35,576 nucleotides of DNA from Terriglobia bacterium (GTDB lineage: Bacteria; Acidobacteriota; Vicinamibacteria; Vicinamibacterales; CAVVIG01). This document shows, piece after piece, positions 22,292 through 30,285 of the stretch. How positions within the stretch are numbered: position 1 is the first letter of the stretch; the number at the start of each line of letters is the position of its first letter. Location: assembly GCA_020073005.1 (NCBI GenBank), contig JAIQFX010000055.1:1-35576 (forward strand), written 5' to 3'. The translations under genes and the position numbers were made by a program. A model generated the notes under the pieces. It saw only the letters and a program-made list of their open reading frames with translations, did not search any database and was not told the origin of the DNA.

Positions 22292-23647
22292 ATGGCCAAG
22301 CCGACAACGTCTTCAGGCGTCCAGCGTTCGACCGCGACCGCGCCCGGCGTGCACCCGCGTCCGTTCTGGAGCGTGCGGCCGCAGACCGATCGCCAGTCGG
22401 GCGACGCGATCGTCTCCAACTTCCTGCTGCACTGGTTCCCGGCCAAGACCTGCAAGCCGTCGATGAACTGGACGTACTCGTTCTGGCTCGGGACCATGTC
22501 GGCCGCGCTCCTGCTGCTGCTCGTGCTGTCGGGCGGGCCGCTGCTGTTCCTCTACGTGCCGTCGGTCGAGCGCGCGTACGCGTCGATCAAGGACATCGAG
22601 TTCGCGGTGACGTTCGGATCGTGGATCCGGTCCGTGCACCGCATGGCCGCGCACCTCATGGTCGCCGCCGTGTTCCTGCACCTCGTCCGCGTCTTCCTGA
22701 CGGGCGCCTACAAGAACGGCATCGGTCAGGGACAGCGGCGCGAGTGGAACTGGCTCATCGGCGTGGCGATGCTGCTGCTCACGCTGCTGCTCTCGTTCAC
22801 CGGATATCTGCTGCCGTGGGATCAGCTGGCGTACTGGGCGGTGACGGTGGGCACGAACATCGCGTCATCGATTCCGGTAATCGGGCCCACGGTGCGCGAG
22901 CTGCTGCTCGGCGGCCGCGCCATCGATCAGCCGACGCTGATTCGCTTCTACGTGCTGCACGTGATCGTGCTGCCTGGCGCGCTCGGCGGGTTGTTCCTCT
23001 ATCACATGTGGCGCGTCCGCAAGGACGGCGGTCTCGCCAAGGCGGACTCGGTCGCGCTGCTCGGCGATCGGATCGAGACCGCGCCGGTCAAGACGAAGAC
23101 CTATACGCTGCTCGGCGTCGCGCGCGGGACTGCACCGACGGTGCGCGCGTCCACGATTGAAGCGCCGGACCTGACCGTGAACTCGGTTCCCGATCTGACG
23201 CGGCGCATCGCCATCGTCGTGCTGGGCACGATCGCCCTGCTCAGCCTGTTCGCCGTCTACGTGCGATCGCCGCTCGAGGAAGCGGCCAACGCGCTCGTCA
23301 CGCCGAATCCGGCGAAGGCGCCCTGGTACTTCCTCTGGCTGCAGGAAATCGTCACCGACACGACCGTCCGGATCGGCTCGTTCACGATCAACGGCGCGTT
23401 CATCGGCGGCGTCGTGCTGCCCGGACTGCTGGTCACGCTGCTCACGGTGTGGCCGTGGATCGACAAGAGTCCGCTGGCCGCCGCCGGCGTCTGGTTCCCG
23501 CGCACGCGTCGCGCGCAGAACACGGCGTTCCTCGCGATTGTCGGGATCGTGATCGTGTTCACGTTGATCGGCACCTTCTGCCGTGGACCGTACTGGAACC
23601 TCTACTGGCCGTGGCAGGCGTGGCCGGAGATACCGACACGGTTGTGA
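22292..23647 (+). CDS. Cytochrome b of a Rieske/cytochrome b complex (b6 and subunit IV in one chain)
   Basis: This is a 451-residue quinol-oxidising membrane subunit. The first half is b6-like: SWIRSVHRMAAHLMVAAVFLHLVRV and FYVLHVIVLPGALGGLFLYHM supply the two pairs of heme b histidines, and SFTGYLLPWDQLAYWAVTVGT is the Qo-proximal segment. After a soluble loop of about 60 residues the second half begins with TPNPAKAPWYFLWLQE, the subunit IV-like motif where PEWY normally stands, and has three more helices. The N-terminal 40 residues are an extra soluble stretch. It sits between the Rieske and multiheme cytochrome genes. The complex probably passes quinol electrons to the following cytochrome c. 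The stop codon lies at the start of repeat tract H. Confidence 0.95.
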   Translation: MAKPTTSSGVQRSTATAPGVHPRPFWSVRPQTDRQSGDAIVSNFLLHWFPAKTCKPSMNWTYSFWLGTMSAALLLLLVLSGGPLLFLYVPSVERAYASIKDIEFAVTFGSWIRSVHRMAAHLMVAAVFLHLVRVFLTGAYKNGIGQGQRREWNWLIGVAMLLLTLLLSFTGYLLPWDQLAYWAVTVGTNIASSIPVIGPTVRELLLGGRAIDQPTLIRFYVLHVIVLPGALGGLFLYHMWRVRKDGGLAKADSVALLGDRIETAPVKTKTYTLLGVARGTAPTVRASTIEAPDLTVNSVPDLTRRIAIVVLGTIALLSLFAVYVRSPLEEAANALVTPNPAKAPWYFLWLQEIVTDTTVRIGSFTINGAFIGGVVLPGLLVTLLTVWPWIDKSPLAAAGVWFPRTRRAQNTAFLAIVGIVIVFTLIGTFCRGPYWNLYWPWQAWPEIPTRL

Positions 23648-23684
23648 TTGGGTGATTGAGTGATTTGGTGATTGGGTGATTTGA
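23644..23684. repeat. Octamer-period tract H (cytochrome b/cytochrome c junction)
   Basis: The units TGATTGGG, TGATTGAG, TGATTTGG, TGATTGGG and TGATTTGA cover the cytochrome b stop codon and fill the whole 38-bp spacer up to the next ATG, so the next gene has no ordinary Shine-Dalgarno sequence. Confidence 0.9.
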
Positions 23685-23685
23685 C

Positions 23686-24915
23686 ATGGAGCAGCGCACC
23701 ACTTCCCCGTATCCGCGGCTCGACAAGCCCGTGCTGGCGGTTGTCGGGCTCGTGCTCGTCCTGGGCGCGGTGCTGTTCACGATCAACGACCGCGAGCACG
23801 AGTGGCGCTACTACCAGTACCAGTTCCGCCGCGTCGTCGCGGACAAGCTCGGCGCCGAGAAAGCGCGCACCGTGCCGTCGGGCCTGCAGCAGATCTGGGT
23901 GCCGTCGCTCGGCCACGCGGACCGCTGCGTCACGTGTCACCAGGCGGTGGCCTGGAACGGTTTCGAGGCCGCCGAGGAACCGTACCGCACGCACTCCGCG
24001 GAGCCGCTGAAGAACCATCCGATCGAGAAGTTCGGGTGCTCGTCCTGCCACGGCGGCCAGGGGTGGGCCGTGGACGTCGGGCCCGCGCACGGCCCGGTCG
24101 AGCATTGGGAAGAGCCGCTGCTCGGCCGCCAGCTGGGCACCGAGTACTCGCTCGTCGACAACAAAGCGGCGCTGATGCAGATGAACTGCAACACGTGTCA
24201 CCGCTACGACCGCGAGACCAAAAGCGCCGATTTCATCAACCTCGCGAAGGCGATCGTGAACGCGAGAGGCTGCCGCGCGTGCCACGTGATCAACAGCCGC
24301 GGCGGCACGATCGGTCCCGATCTCACCTTCGTCGGCGACAAGGCGCCGGAACAGTACGAGTACGGCCGGTTGTCGGGGCAGAAGACGGCGTTCGCGTGGC
24401 ACGTCGCGCACCTGAAGGATCCGCGCGCGCTCGTCGCCGACACCGTCATGCCGAACTTCAACCTGACGACGAAGGAAGCGCAGGCGCTCGCGATCCTGAT
24501 CCTGTCGTGGCGCAAGTCGCCGGTGCCGGCCGCGATGGTACCGGGCACGCCGCGCACGGATCCACAGACCGCCGACGAGCGCGCGGCGGAAGAGGCGATG
24601 AAAGCCGGGCCGGGCGCGTGGTTCGTCAAGACCGGCTGCTTCGTCTGCCACTCGATCGCCGCGCTCGGCGTGAAGAGCCCGGCGCAGATCGGTCCCGATC
24701 TCTCGACGGCCGTGGACGACGTGCAGAGCCGGTTCGGACGCACCGTCGACGACTTCCTCGCATCACCGACGGGCACGATGTCGGTCGTGCTGTCGCGCCA
24801 GATCGTCCTCACGCCGGCGGAAAAAGCGATCGCGGTGCAGAAACTGCGCGAAGCGTTCGCGGAATACCAGAAGCAGAAGGCCGCGGTGAAAACGGTCGCG
24901 GCCAGAAGTCATTGA
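23686..24915 (+). CDS. Membrane-anchored five-heme cytochrome c
   Basis: This 409-residue protein has an N-terminal uncleaved helix (about 16-33), so it is tethered with its bulk in the periplasm. Five CxxCH sites are seen: CVTCH (81-85), CSSCH (118-122), CNTCH (168-172), CRACH (196-200) and CFVCH (308-312). The first three sit in a multiheme-type module with few other motifs. The fourth and fifth begin ordinary cytochrome c domains, with IGPDLTFVGDK...VMPNF and IGPDLSTAVDD giving likely Met ligands. The place after cytochrome b and before nosZ makes it the natural electron link between the bc complex and NosZ, replacing a cytochrome c1. It has no good ribosome binding site because of tract H. 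Confidence 0.92.
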   Translation: MEQRTTSPYPRLDKPVLAVVGLVLVLGAVLFTINDREHEWRYYQYQFRRVVADKLGAEKARTVPSGLQQIWVPSLGHADRCVTCHQAVAWNGFEAAEEPYRTHSAEPLKNHPIEKFGCSSCHGGQGWAVDVGPAHGPVEHWEEPLLGRQLGTEYSLVDNKAALMQMNCNTCHRYDRETKSADFINLAKAIVNARGCRACHVINSRGGTIGPDLTFVGDKAPEQYEYGRLSGQKTAFAWHVAHLKDPRALVADTVMPNFNLTTKEAQALAILILSWRKSPVPAAMVPGTPRTDPQTADERAAEEAMKAGPGAWFVKTGCFVCHSIAALGVKSPAQIGPDLSTAVDDVQSRFGRTVDDFLASPTGTMSVVLSRQIVLTPAEKAIAVQKLREAFAEYQKQKAAVKTVAARSH

Positions 24916-24949
24916 GCACTCACAGACGCTGTTCATCCAAGGAGCGCAT

Positions 24950-26806
24950 ATGAAGTCGACGAAAGTCATCTGGGGAAGCGCGGCGCTGATGGTCCTGGCG
25001 CTGCCGGCCATCGGCTGCGCGCCGAGCGCGCCGGCCGGCGCGAAGAGAACCGCGGCGGGCGCGTCCGACATCGCCGTCGCCGCGCAGAAAACGTTCGTCG
25101 CGCCGGGCGACCTGGACGAGTACTACATGTTCGCGTCCGGCGGGCACTCCGGCAACGTGTACGTGTACGGCATCCCGTCGATGCGTCACCTCAGCACGAT
25201 TCCCGTCTACTCGCCGTACCCGGCCACCGGCTACGGCTTCGACGACGACAGCCGCAAGATGCTGGGCAATCTCACGTGGGGCGACGTGCACCATCCGTCG
25301 CTGTCGGAAACCAACGGCGACTACGACGGCCGCTGGCTCTTCGTCAACGACATGAACGGCCGCATCGCGCGCATCGATCTCCGCGACTTCAAGACGAAAC
25401 AGATTCTCGGGCCCGTCGCGAACATTTCCGGCAACCACTCGGGCGCGTTCGTCACGCCGAACACGGAATACGCGATGATGGGCACCCGCTTCTCGATTCC
25501 GATTCCGAAGGGCACCGTCGTGCCCATCGAAAAATACGCGACCGAATACAAGGGCGTCGTCGCCGGCGTGAAGATCGACAAGACCTCCGGCGAGATGTCG
25601 CTCGGCTGGGAAGTCATGCTGCCGCCGTTCGACTTCGACCTCGGCGACGCGGGCAAGAAAGTCTCGGACGGCTGGATGTTCTGGACGTCGTACAACGCCG
25701 AGCGCGCGACCGGCAAGCTCGAGGTGACGGCGTCGCAGCGCGACCGCGACTACATCGCCGCGGTCGACTGGCGCGCGGCCGAGAAGGCGATCGCCGACGG
25801 CAAGGGCGACATGATCGGCGGCGTCAAGGTCATCGATCCGAAGAAAGTGCCGGGCATCGTGTACCTGATGCCCTGCGGCAAATCGCCGCACGGCGTCGAC
25901 GTTGCGCCGAACGGCAAGTGGATCGTCGGATCGGGCAAGCTGCAGGGCGTCACGACGGTCTTCAACTTCGAGAAGATCCAGACCGCGATCCGCAACAAGG
26001 ACTTCACGGGCGAGGAAGACGGCATCCCGGTCCTGAAGTACGAATCGATCAAGGAAGCCGAAGTGACCGTCGGCCTCGGGCCGCTGCACACGCAGTTCGG
26101 CCCGGACGACTTCGCGTACACGTCGCTCTTCGTCGACAGCGCGATCGCGAAGTGGAAGCTCGGGACATGGGAAGTTGTTGATAAGGTCCCGATGTCGTAC
26201 TCGATCGGCCACCTCGCCGCGGCCGAGGGCGACACGGTGTCGCCGGACGGCAAGTACCTCGTCGGCCTGAACAAGCTGTCGCACGGCCGCCATCTCTCGG
26301 TCGGGCCGTCGCAGCCCGAGTCCTCGCAGCTGGTCGACATCAGCGAGGAGAAGATGAAGCTGCTGTACGACGCGTTCACGGAGCCCGAGCCGCACTACGC
26401 GCAGATCGTCAAAGCCGACAAGCTGCACCCGATCGAGGTGTACCCGAAAGAGGAGAACAAGCACCCGCTCGCCGTGTGGGACGTGAAGGACACGGGCGTC
26501 ACGCGCAACGGCACGAACGTCACCGTGAAGGCCGTGCTCGTGCGCTCGACGATCACGCCGACCTCGGTGACGGTGAACCAGGGCGACACGCTGACGGTCG
26601 CGATCACGAACATCGAGCAGACGACGGACGAGCTCCATGGCTTCGGGCTGCTCGACTACAACATGAACGTCGTCGTCGATCCGGGCGAGACCAAGACGTT
26701 CACGATCAAAGCCGACAAGCCGGGCGTGTTCCCGTACTACTGCACGAATTTCTGTTCGGCGCTGCATCAGGAGATGCAGGGGTACTTGATCGTCAACAAG
26801 AAGTGA
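24950..26806 (+). CDS. nosZ: Nitrous oxide reductase, clade II (Sec-exported)
   Basis: NosZ reduces N2O to N2 in the periplasm. AAGGAG at 24939-24944 fixes the ATG. Residues 1-23 are a Sec signal ending in PAIGC, a lipobox-like site (Cys23), not a Tat signal; Sec export is a mark of clade II. The seven-bladed propeller carries CuZ histidines, including GDVHHPSLSETNGDYDG (His114, His115), a clade II form of the motif, plus GNHSGAF, KSPHGVD, LGPLHTQFG and GHLAAAEGD. The C-terminal cupredoxin has the CuA site CTNFCSALHQEM (Cys598, Cys602, His606, Met609). The length of 618 residues is normal. It is followed by nosB across heptamer tract I. Confidence 0.98.
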   Translation: MKSTKVIWGSAALMVLALPAIGCAPSAPAGAKRTAAGASDIAVAAQKTFVAPGDLDEYYMFASGGHSGNVYVYGIPSMRHLSTIPVYSPYPATGYGFDDDSRKMLGNLTWGDVHHPSLSETNGDYDGRWLFVNDMNGRIARIDLRDFKTKQILGPVANISGNHSGAFVTPNTEYAMMGTRFSIPIPKGTVVPIEKYATEYKGVVAGVKIDKTSGEMSLGWEVMLPPFDFDLGDAGKKVSDGWMFWTSYNAERATGKLEVTASQRDRDYIAAVDWRAAEKAIADGKGDMIGGVKVIDPKKVPGIVYLMPCGKSPHGVDVAPNGKWIVGSGKLQGVTTVFNFEKIQTAIRNKDFTGEEDGIPVLKYESIKEAEVTVGLGPLHTQFGPDDFAYTSLFVDSAIAKWKLGTWEVVDKVPMSYSIGHLAAAEGDTVSPDGKYLVGLNKLSHGRHLSVGPSQPESSQLVDISEEKMKLLYDAFTEPEPHYAQIVKADKLHPIEVYPKEENKHPLAVWDVKDTGVTRNGTNVTVKAVLVRSTITPTSVTVNQGDTLTVAITNIEQTTDELHGFGLLDYNMNVVVDPGETKTFTIKADKPGVFPYYCTNFCSALHQEMQGYLIVNKK

Positions 26807-26865
26807 GAAGGCAGAAGGCAGAAGGCAGAAGGCAAAAGGCAAAAGGCAAAAGGCTGACGGAGACT
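26806..26865. repeat. Heptamer-period tract I (nosZ/nosB spacer)
   Basis: Four GAAGGCA units and then AAAGGCA units start at the nosZ stop codon and run for about 57 bp, ending with AAAGGCT. The nosB ribosome binding region (CAGGGAGCAGG) begins just after it. Confidence 0.9.
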
Positions 26866-26878
26866 CAGGGAGCAGGTT

Positions 26879-27517
26879 ATGACCATCGTTCAACGCACGA
26901 ATCGCTTCTTCGAGCTGTCGCTCAATCTGCGCGAGCGGGCGCTCGTGGTCGTGGCCGCGCTGTTGCTCGGCTCGGTCTACCTGCTTCCGCTCTGGAACCT
27001 GACGATGTTCGCGCCGCAGTACCCCGACGGGCTGCGCATGAACATCTACAGCTACAAGCTCGAGGGCGGGAACGCGGGGCAGGACGTCAAGGAAATCAAC
27101 GTGCTCAACCACTACATCGGCATGAAGGATCTCGCGGCGGAGGACTTCACCGAGTTCAAGTGGATGCCGTTCGTCGTCGGCGCCATCGGCCTGCTGTGTC
27201 TTCGCACGGCGGCGCATGGACGCATGATGGATCTCGTCGACGTCACCGTGCTCTACACGTACTTCGCGGCGTTTTCGTTATGGTCGTTCGGGTACAAGTT
27301 GTACAGCTACGGCCACAGCCTGGCGCCGACCGCCGCGGTGAAGGTCGCGCCGTTCATGCCGCCGATGTTCGGCCACAAGAAGCTCGCGAACTTCGATGTC
27401 TACTCGTATCCCGCGGCGGGCTCGTACCTGCTGACCCTGGTGGTCGTGTTGCTGGTCGCGGCGCTGTGGCTCGCGTGGCGCGACGATGCGCCGGCGGTGA
27501 TGACAGTGGACACGTAG
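26879..27517 (+). CDS. nosB: NosB, membrane protein of clade II nos clusters
   Basis: This 212-residue protein has about four hydrophobic helices (near 20-42, 97-112, 122-142 and 183-199). The segment LPLWNLTMFAPQYPDGLRMNIYSYKLEGGN...INVLNHYIGMKDL between helices 1 and 2 is the recognisable signature of NosB, which occurs with Sec-type NosZ and not in classical clade I clusters. Its biochemical role is unsettled; it is thought to matter for N2O reduction in Epsilonproteobacteria such as Wolinella. GGGAGCAGGTT precedes the ATG. The stop codon TAG is part of an interspersed element that fills the space to nosD. Confidence 0.9.
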   Translation: MTIVQRTNRFFELSLNLRERALVVVAALLLGSVYLLPLWNLTMFAPQYPDGLRMNIYSYKLEGGNAGQDVKEINVLNHYIGMKDLAAEDFTEFKWMPFVVGAIGLLCLRTAAHGRMMDLVDVTVLYTYFAAFSLWSFGYKLYSYGHSLAPTAAVKVAPFMPPMFGHKKLANFDVYSYPAAGSYLLTLVVVLLVAALWLAWRDDAPAVMTVDT

Positions 27518-27567
27518 CGCGAGGCTTTCAGCCGAGCGTGATGGCTCGCCTGAAAGGCTCGCCCTAC
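27514..27567. repeat. Interspersed palindromic element, family I, inverted pair (nosB/nosD spacer)
   Basis: A plus-strand copy (27514-27538, GTAGC then GCGAGGCTTTCAGCCGAGCG) is followed after 5 bp by a minus-strand copy (27544-27567, GCTCGCCTGAAAGGCTCGCC then CTAC). The two can pair with each other, like a REP doublet. The nosB stop codon is within the first copy. Confidence 0.8.
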
Positions 27568-27584
27568 ATCGGTGGGACAGACCG

Positions 27585-28937
27585 ATGCTGACGTTCGTGA
27601 TCGCGATCGCACTCGCCGGACAAGCCGACATGACCGCGCCGGCGGCGGCGATGATCGACGGACGGCCGTCCGCGCGCGAGGTGTCGCCGCTGCAGCCGCT
27701 CGTCGACGCGGCGCCGGCGGGATCGACGCTGGAGATTCCGCCCGGCCGGTACGTCGGTGACGTGTTCGTCGACAAGCCGCTGCGGCTCGTCGGCCGCGGC
27801 CGGCCCGTGCTCGTCGGCTCGACGGCCGGCAGCGTCATCCGCGTGCGCGCGGCCGGCGTCGTGATCGAGGGACTCGACATCGACGGCCTCGGCGGCGGCG
27901 ATCTCGGCCGCGACGCCTCGGGCATCCACATCGCCGCGCACGACGCGGTCGTCCGCGACTGCCGCATCGTCAACACGCTGTTCGGCGTGTACCTGCGCGA
28001 GGCGGACGGCACGCTCGTCGAGCGCACGACGATCCGCGGCATTCCTGGCAAGGACGCGGGCGAAAAGGGATCGGGCATCCACGTCTGGAACACGAACGGG
28101 TTCCGTCTGGTCGGCAACACGATCGCCGATGTCCGCGACGGCCTCTACATCCAGTCCTCGTCGGGCGGCTTCATCGCGAAGAACACGGCGCGCGATCTGC
28201 GGTACGGCATCCACTACATGTTCTCCGACGACAACGTCTTCGAGGACAACGTCTTCGAAAACGGCGCCGCCGGCTCGGCGCTGATGTACTCGCGACGGAT
28301 CGCGTTCCGGCGCAATCAGTTTCTCCACAATCGCGGCTTCGCGTCCGTCGGCCTGCTGCTGAAGGCGTGCGACGACGTCGTCGCCGAGGACAATTTGATC
28401 GCGGACAACGCGCGGGGCATCTTCCTCGAGGGGTCGTACCATAACCGCTTCCGCCGGAACATCATCGCGGAGTCGGACACGGCGATCGTGCTGTACGACT
28501 CGTCCGGCGACAATCGCTTCGAGCAGAATTCGTTCGTCGCCAACCTGACGCCGCTCTCGCTCGTCGGCAAACGGACGGACACCGCCTTCGACGGCAACTA
28601 CTGGTCGGATCACCACGAGCCCGATCTCGACGGCGACGGCCGCAGCGATCGTCCGTACCGCTTGTCGAGCGTGTTCGATCACCTGCGATCGAATCTCACG
28701 GCGGCCGATCTCTTCACGCAGTCGTTCGCGGCGGCGGCGCTCGGCGCCGCCGAGCGGACGTTCCCCGTGCTCGACGCCATTCCGGTCGAGGATCACGCGC
28801 CGCTGGCGCGTCCGCCGGCGCTGCCTGACGTGCCGCGCGGCACCGCAGGCGCGCGCGGACCGAACGCGGCCGGCCTCGCGGCGGCGGCGGCGATGCTCGT
28901 GTTCGGCCTTGGCGCGATTGCGCGCGTGCGATCATGA
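27585..28937 (+). CDS. nosD: NosD, copper-site maturation protein of NosZ
   Basis: NosD is a periplasmic right-handed beta-helix (CASH domain) protein needed with NosF and NosY to load the CuZ centre. The 450-residue protein has the repeated helix rungs: GVVIEGLDIDG, AVVRDCRIVNTLFGVYLREAD, GFRLVGNTIADVRDGLYIQSSS, RDLRYGIHYMFSDDNVFEDNVFENG, and FRRNIIAESDTAIVLYDSSGDNRFEQN. The conserved NYWSDHHEPDLDGDGRSDRPYR follows. A hydrophobic C-terminal helix (about 429-445) probably tethers it to the membrane. The signal sequence is short (MLTFVIAIALAGQA). nosF starts inside its stop (ATGA). Confidence 0.95.
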   Translation: MLTFVIAIALAGQADMTAPAAAMIDGRPSAREVSPLQPLVDAAPAGSTLEIPPGRYVGDVFVDKPLRLVGRGRPVLVGSTAGSVIRVRAAGVVIEGLDIDGLGGGDLGRDASGIHIAAHDAVVRDCRIVNTLFGVYLREADGTLVERTTIRGIPGKDAGEKGSGIHVWNTNGFRLVGNTIADVRDGLYIQSSSGGFIAKNTARDLRYGIHYMFSDDNVFEDNVFENGAAGSALMYSRRIAFRRNQFLHNRGFASVGLLLKACDDVVAEDNLIADNARGIFLEGSYHNRFRRNIIAESDTAIVLYDSSGDNRFEQNSFVANLTPLSLVGKRTDTAFDGNYWSDHHEPDLDGDGRSDRPYRLSSVFDHLRSNLTAADLFTQSFAAAALGAAERTFPVLDAIPVEDHAPLARPPALPDVPRGTAGARGPNAAGLAAAAAMLVFGLGAIARVRS

Positions 28938-29833
28938 TCACCTTCCGCCGGTTCACGAAGACGTTCGCGGCGCAACCCGCGGTCCGCGATCTGTCGCTCG
29001 AGATCGCCGGCGGCGAAGCCGTCGCGCTGCTGGGCCCGAACGGCTCGGGCAAGACGACGACGCTGAAGGCGGCCGCGGGGCTCATCCGCCCGACGTCGGG
29101 CGACGTGCTGATCGGCGAGCCGGGAGTGACGGCGCGCGATCCGCGCGCGCGCCGGGCGTTGTCGTTTCTCCCGCAGCGCGTCGCGTTTCCCGAGTCGCTG
29201 ACGGGGCGCGAAGTCATCGATTTCTACCGGCGGCTGCGCGGCGTGGAGCCGGCGGCCGCGGACGCGGCGCTCACGCTCGCGTCGCTGAACGGGTCGAGCA
29301 ACCGCGCGATCTCGACGTACTCCGGCGGGATGGTGCAGCGGCTGGGCCTCGCGGTCGCGCTCCTGCCGTCGTCGCCCGTGATGCTGCTCGACGAGCCGAC
29401 GGCCGCGCTCGATCCCGACGGCCTGTGCGCGTTCTACAGCGTCATCGAGCATCGCAAGGCCGCAGGGCAGACGATCCTCTTCACGTCGCATCAGCTCGGC
29501 GACGCCGAGCGGCTCGCCGATCGATTTGCGATCCTGGTCGAAGGCACGCTGGCCGCGCTCCTGACGGCGAGGGAGCTGGGCGATCGCCTGGCGTCGCGCG
29601 GCGTGCTGCGTCTGCGCATCGAGAACGCGCCGGCGGATCTGTTCGATCGTCTGCGGCGTCTGTCGCCCGGCGCGACGCGCGCCGGCGATCAGTGGATTGT
29701 GCCCGGCCCCGCCGGTTCACGACCGGCCGTCGTCGACCTCGTCCGCGAGAGCGGCGCGTCGATTCTCGGCCTGACCGCGGAAGAAGGACGGCTGGACGTC
29801 TTCTATCGCGATCTCGTCGGAGGCCGGTCATGA
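28934..29833 (+). CDS. nosF: NosF, ABC transporter ATPase
   Basis: NosF is the cytoplasmic ATPase that powers the NosDFY maturation complex. In 299 residues it shows Walker A GPNGSGKTTT, the Q-loop region LSFLPQRVAFPESLTG, the signature YSGGMVQRLGLA, Walker B VMLLDEPTAALDP, and the switch histidine in FTSHQLGD. The C-terminal 90 residues form the usual accessory domain. The start and stop codons overlap nosD and nosL by ATGA, giving a strictly coupled D-F-L-Y series. Confidence 0.95.
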   Translation: MITFRRFTKTFAAQPAVRDLSLEIAGGEAVALLGPNGSGKTTTLKAAAGLIRPTSGDVLIGEPGVTARDPRARRALSFLPQRVAFPESLTGREVIDFYRRLRGVEPAAADAALTLASLNGSSNRAISTYSGGMVQRLGLAVALLPSSPVMLLDEPTAALDPDGLCAFYSVIEHRKAAGQTILFTSHQLGDAERLADRFAILVEGTLAALLTARELGDRLASRGVLRLRIENAPADLFDRLRRLSPGATRAGDQWIVPGPAGSRPAVVDLVRESGASILGLTAEEGRLDVFYRDLVGGRS

Positions 29834-30285
29834 CGCGCGGGCCGGCAATCGCGGCCGTGTGTGTTGCGGCGGGGATCGCCTGCCGCAGCGGAGTGCCGCA
29901 GCCCGCCGCGCTCGACACGAAGAACGACACGTGCAGCTCCTGCCGCATGACCGTTTCGGATCAGCGCCTCGCGGCGCAGATCGTCGCGCCGGGCGAAGAG
30001 CCGCGCTTCTTCGACGATCTCGGCTGTCTCAGAAAATATCTCGACGAGCACGAGCAGCCCGACGCGGTCGTGTACGTCGCGGACCACCGGACCGGCGAGT
30101 GGATGCCCGCGACCAGCGCCGTCTACTCGCGGCTCGCGCGCGCGTCGACGCCGATGGCATCCGGACTCATCGCGCACGCGACCGTGGGCTCGCGATCCCA
30201 GGACACAGGCGCGGCCGGCACCGTGCCGGTCGGCGCGGATATCGTCCTCGGCAGCCGGATGCTCGCCGGGAGGCCGCAGCCATGA
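29830..30285 (+). CDS. nosL: NosL, copper chaperone lipoprotein
   Basis: NosL delivers Cu(I) for NosZ maturation at the outer face of the inner membrane. The 151-residue protein has a short signal with Cys18 (AAGIACRSG) as the probable lipidated residue, although the -3 position is not typical. The copper-binding core is DTCSSCRMTVSDQRLAAQIV, followed by PRFFDDLGCLRKYL, YVADHRTGEWMPATSAVYSRL and the conserved TPMASGLIAHAT. These are standard NosL blocks. It is coupled at both ends by ATGA overlaps. Confidence 0.93.
   Translation: MTRGPAIAAVCVAAGIACRSGVPQPAALDTKNDTCSSCRMTVSDQRLAAQIVAPGEEPRFFDDLGCLRKYLDEHEQPDAVVYVADHRTGEWMPATSAVYSRLARASTPMASGLIAHATVGSRSQDTGAAGTVPVGADIVLGSRMLAGRPQP

Noticed and set aside
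24920-27217. A 765-codon open frame on the minus strand
   Set aside because: It is antisense to nosZ and nosB, is very rich in Arg, Asp and Val as expected for the complement of a high-GC gene, and matches no family. The plus strand encodes recognisable enzymes throughout.
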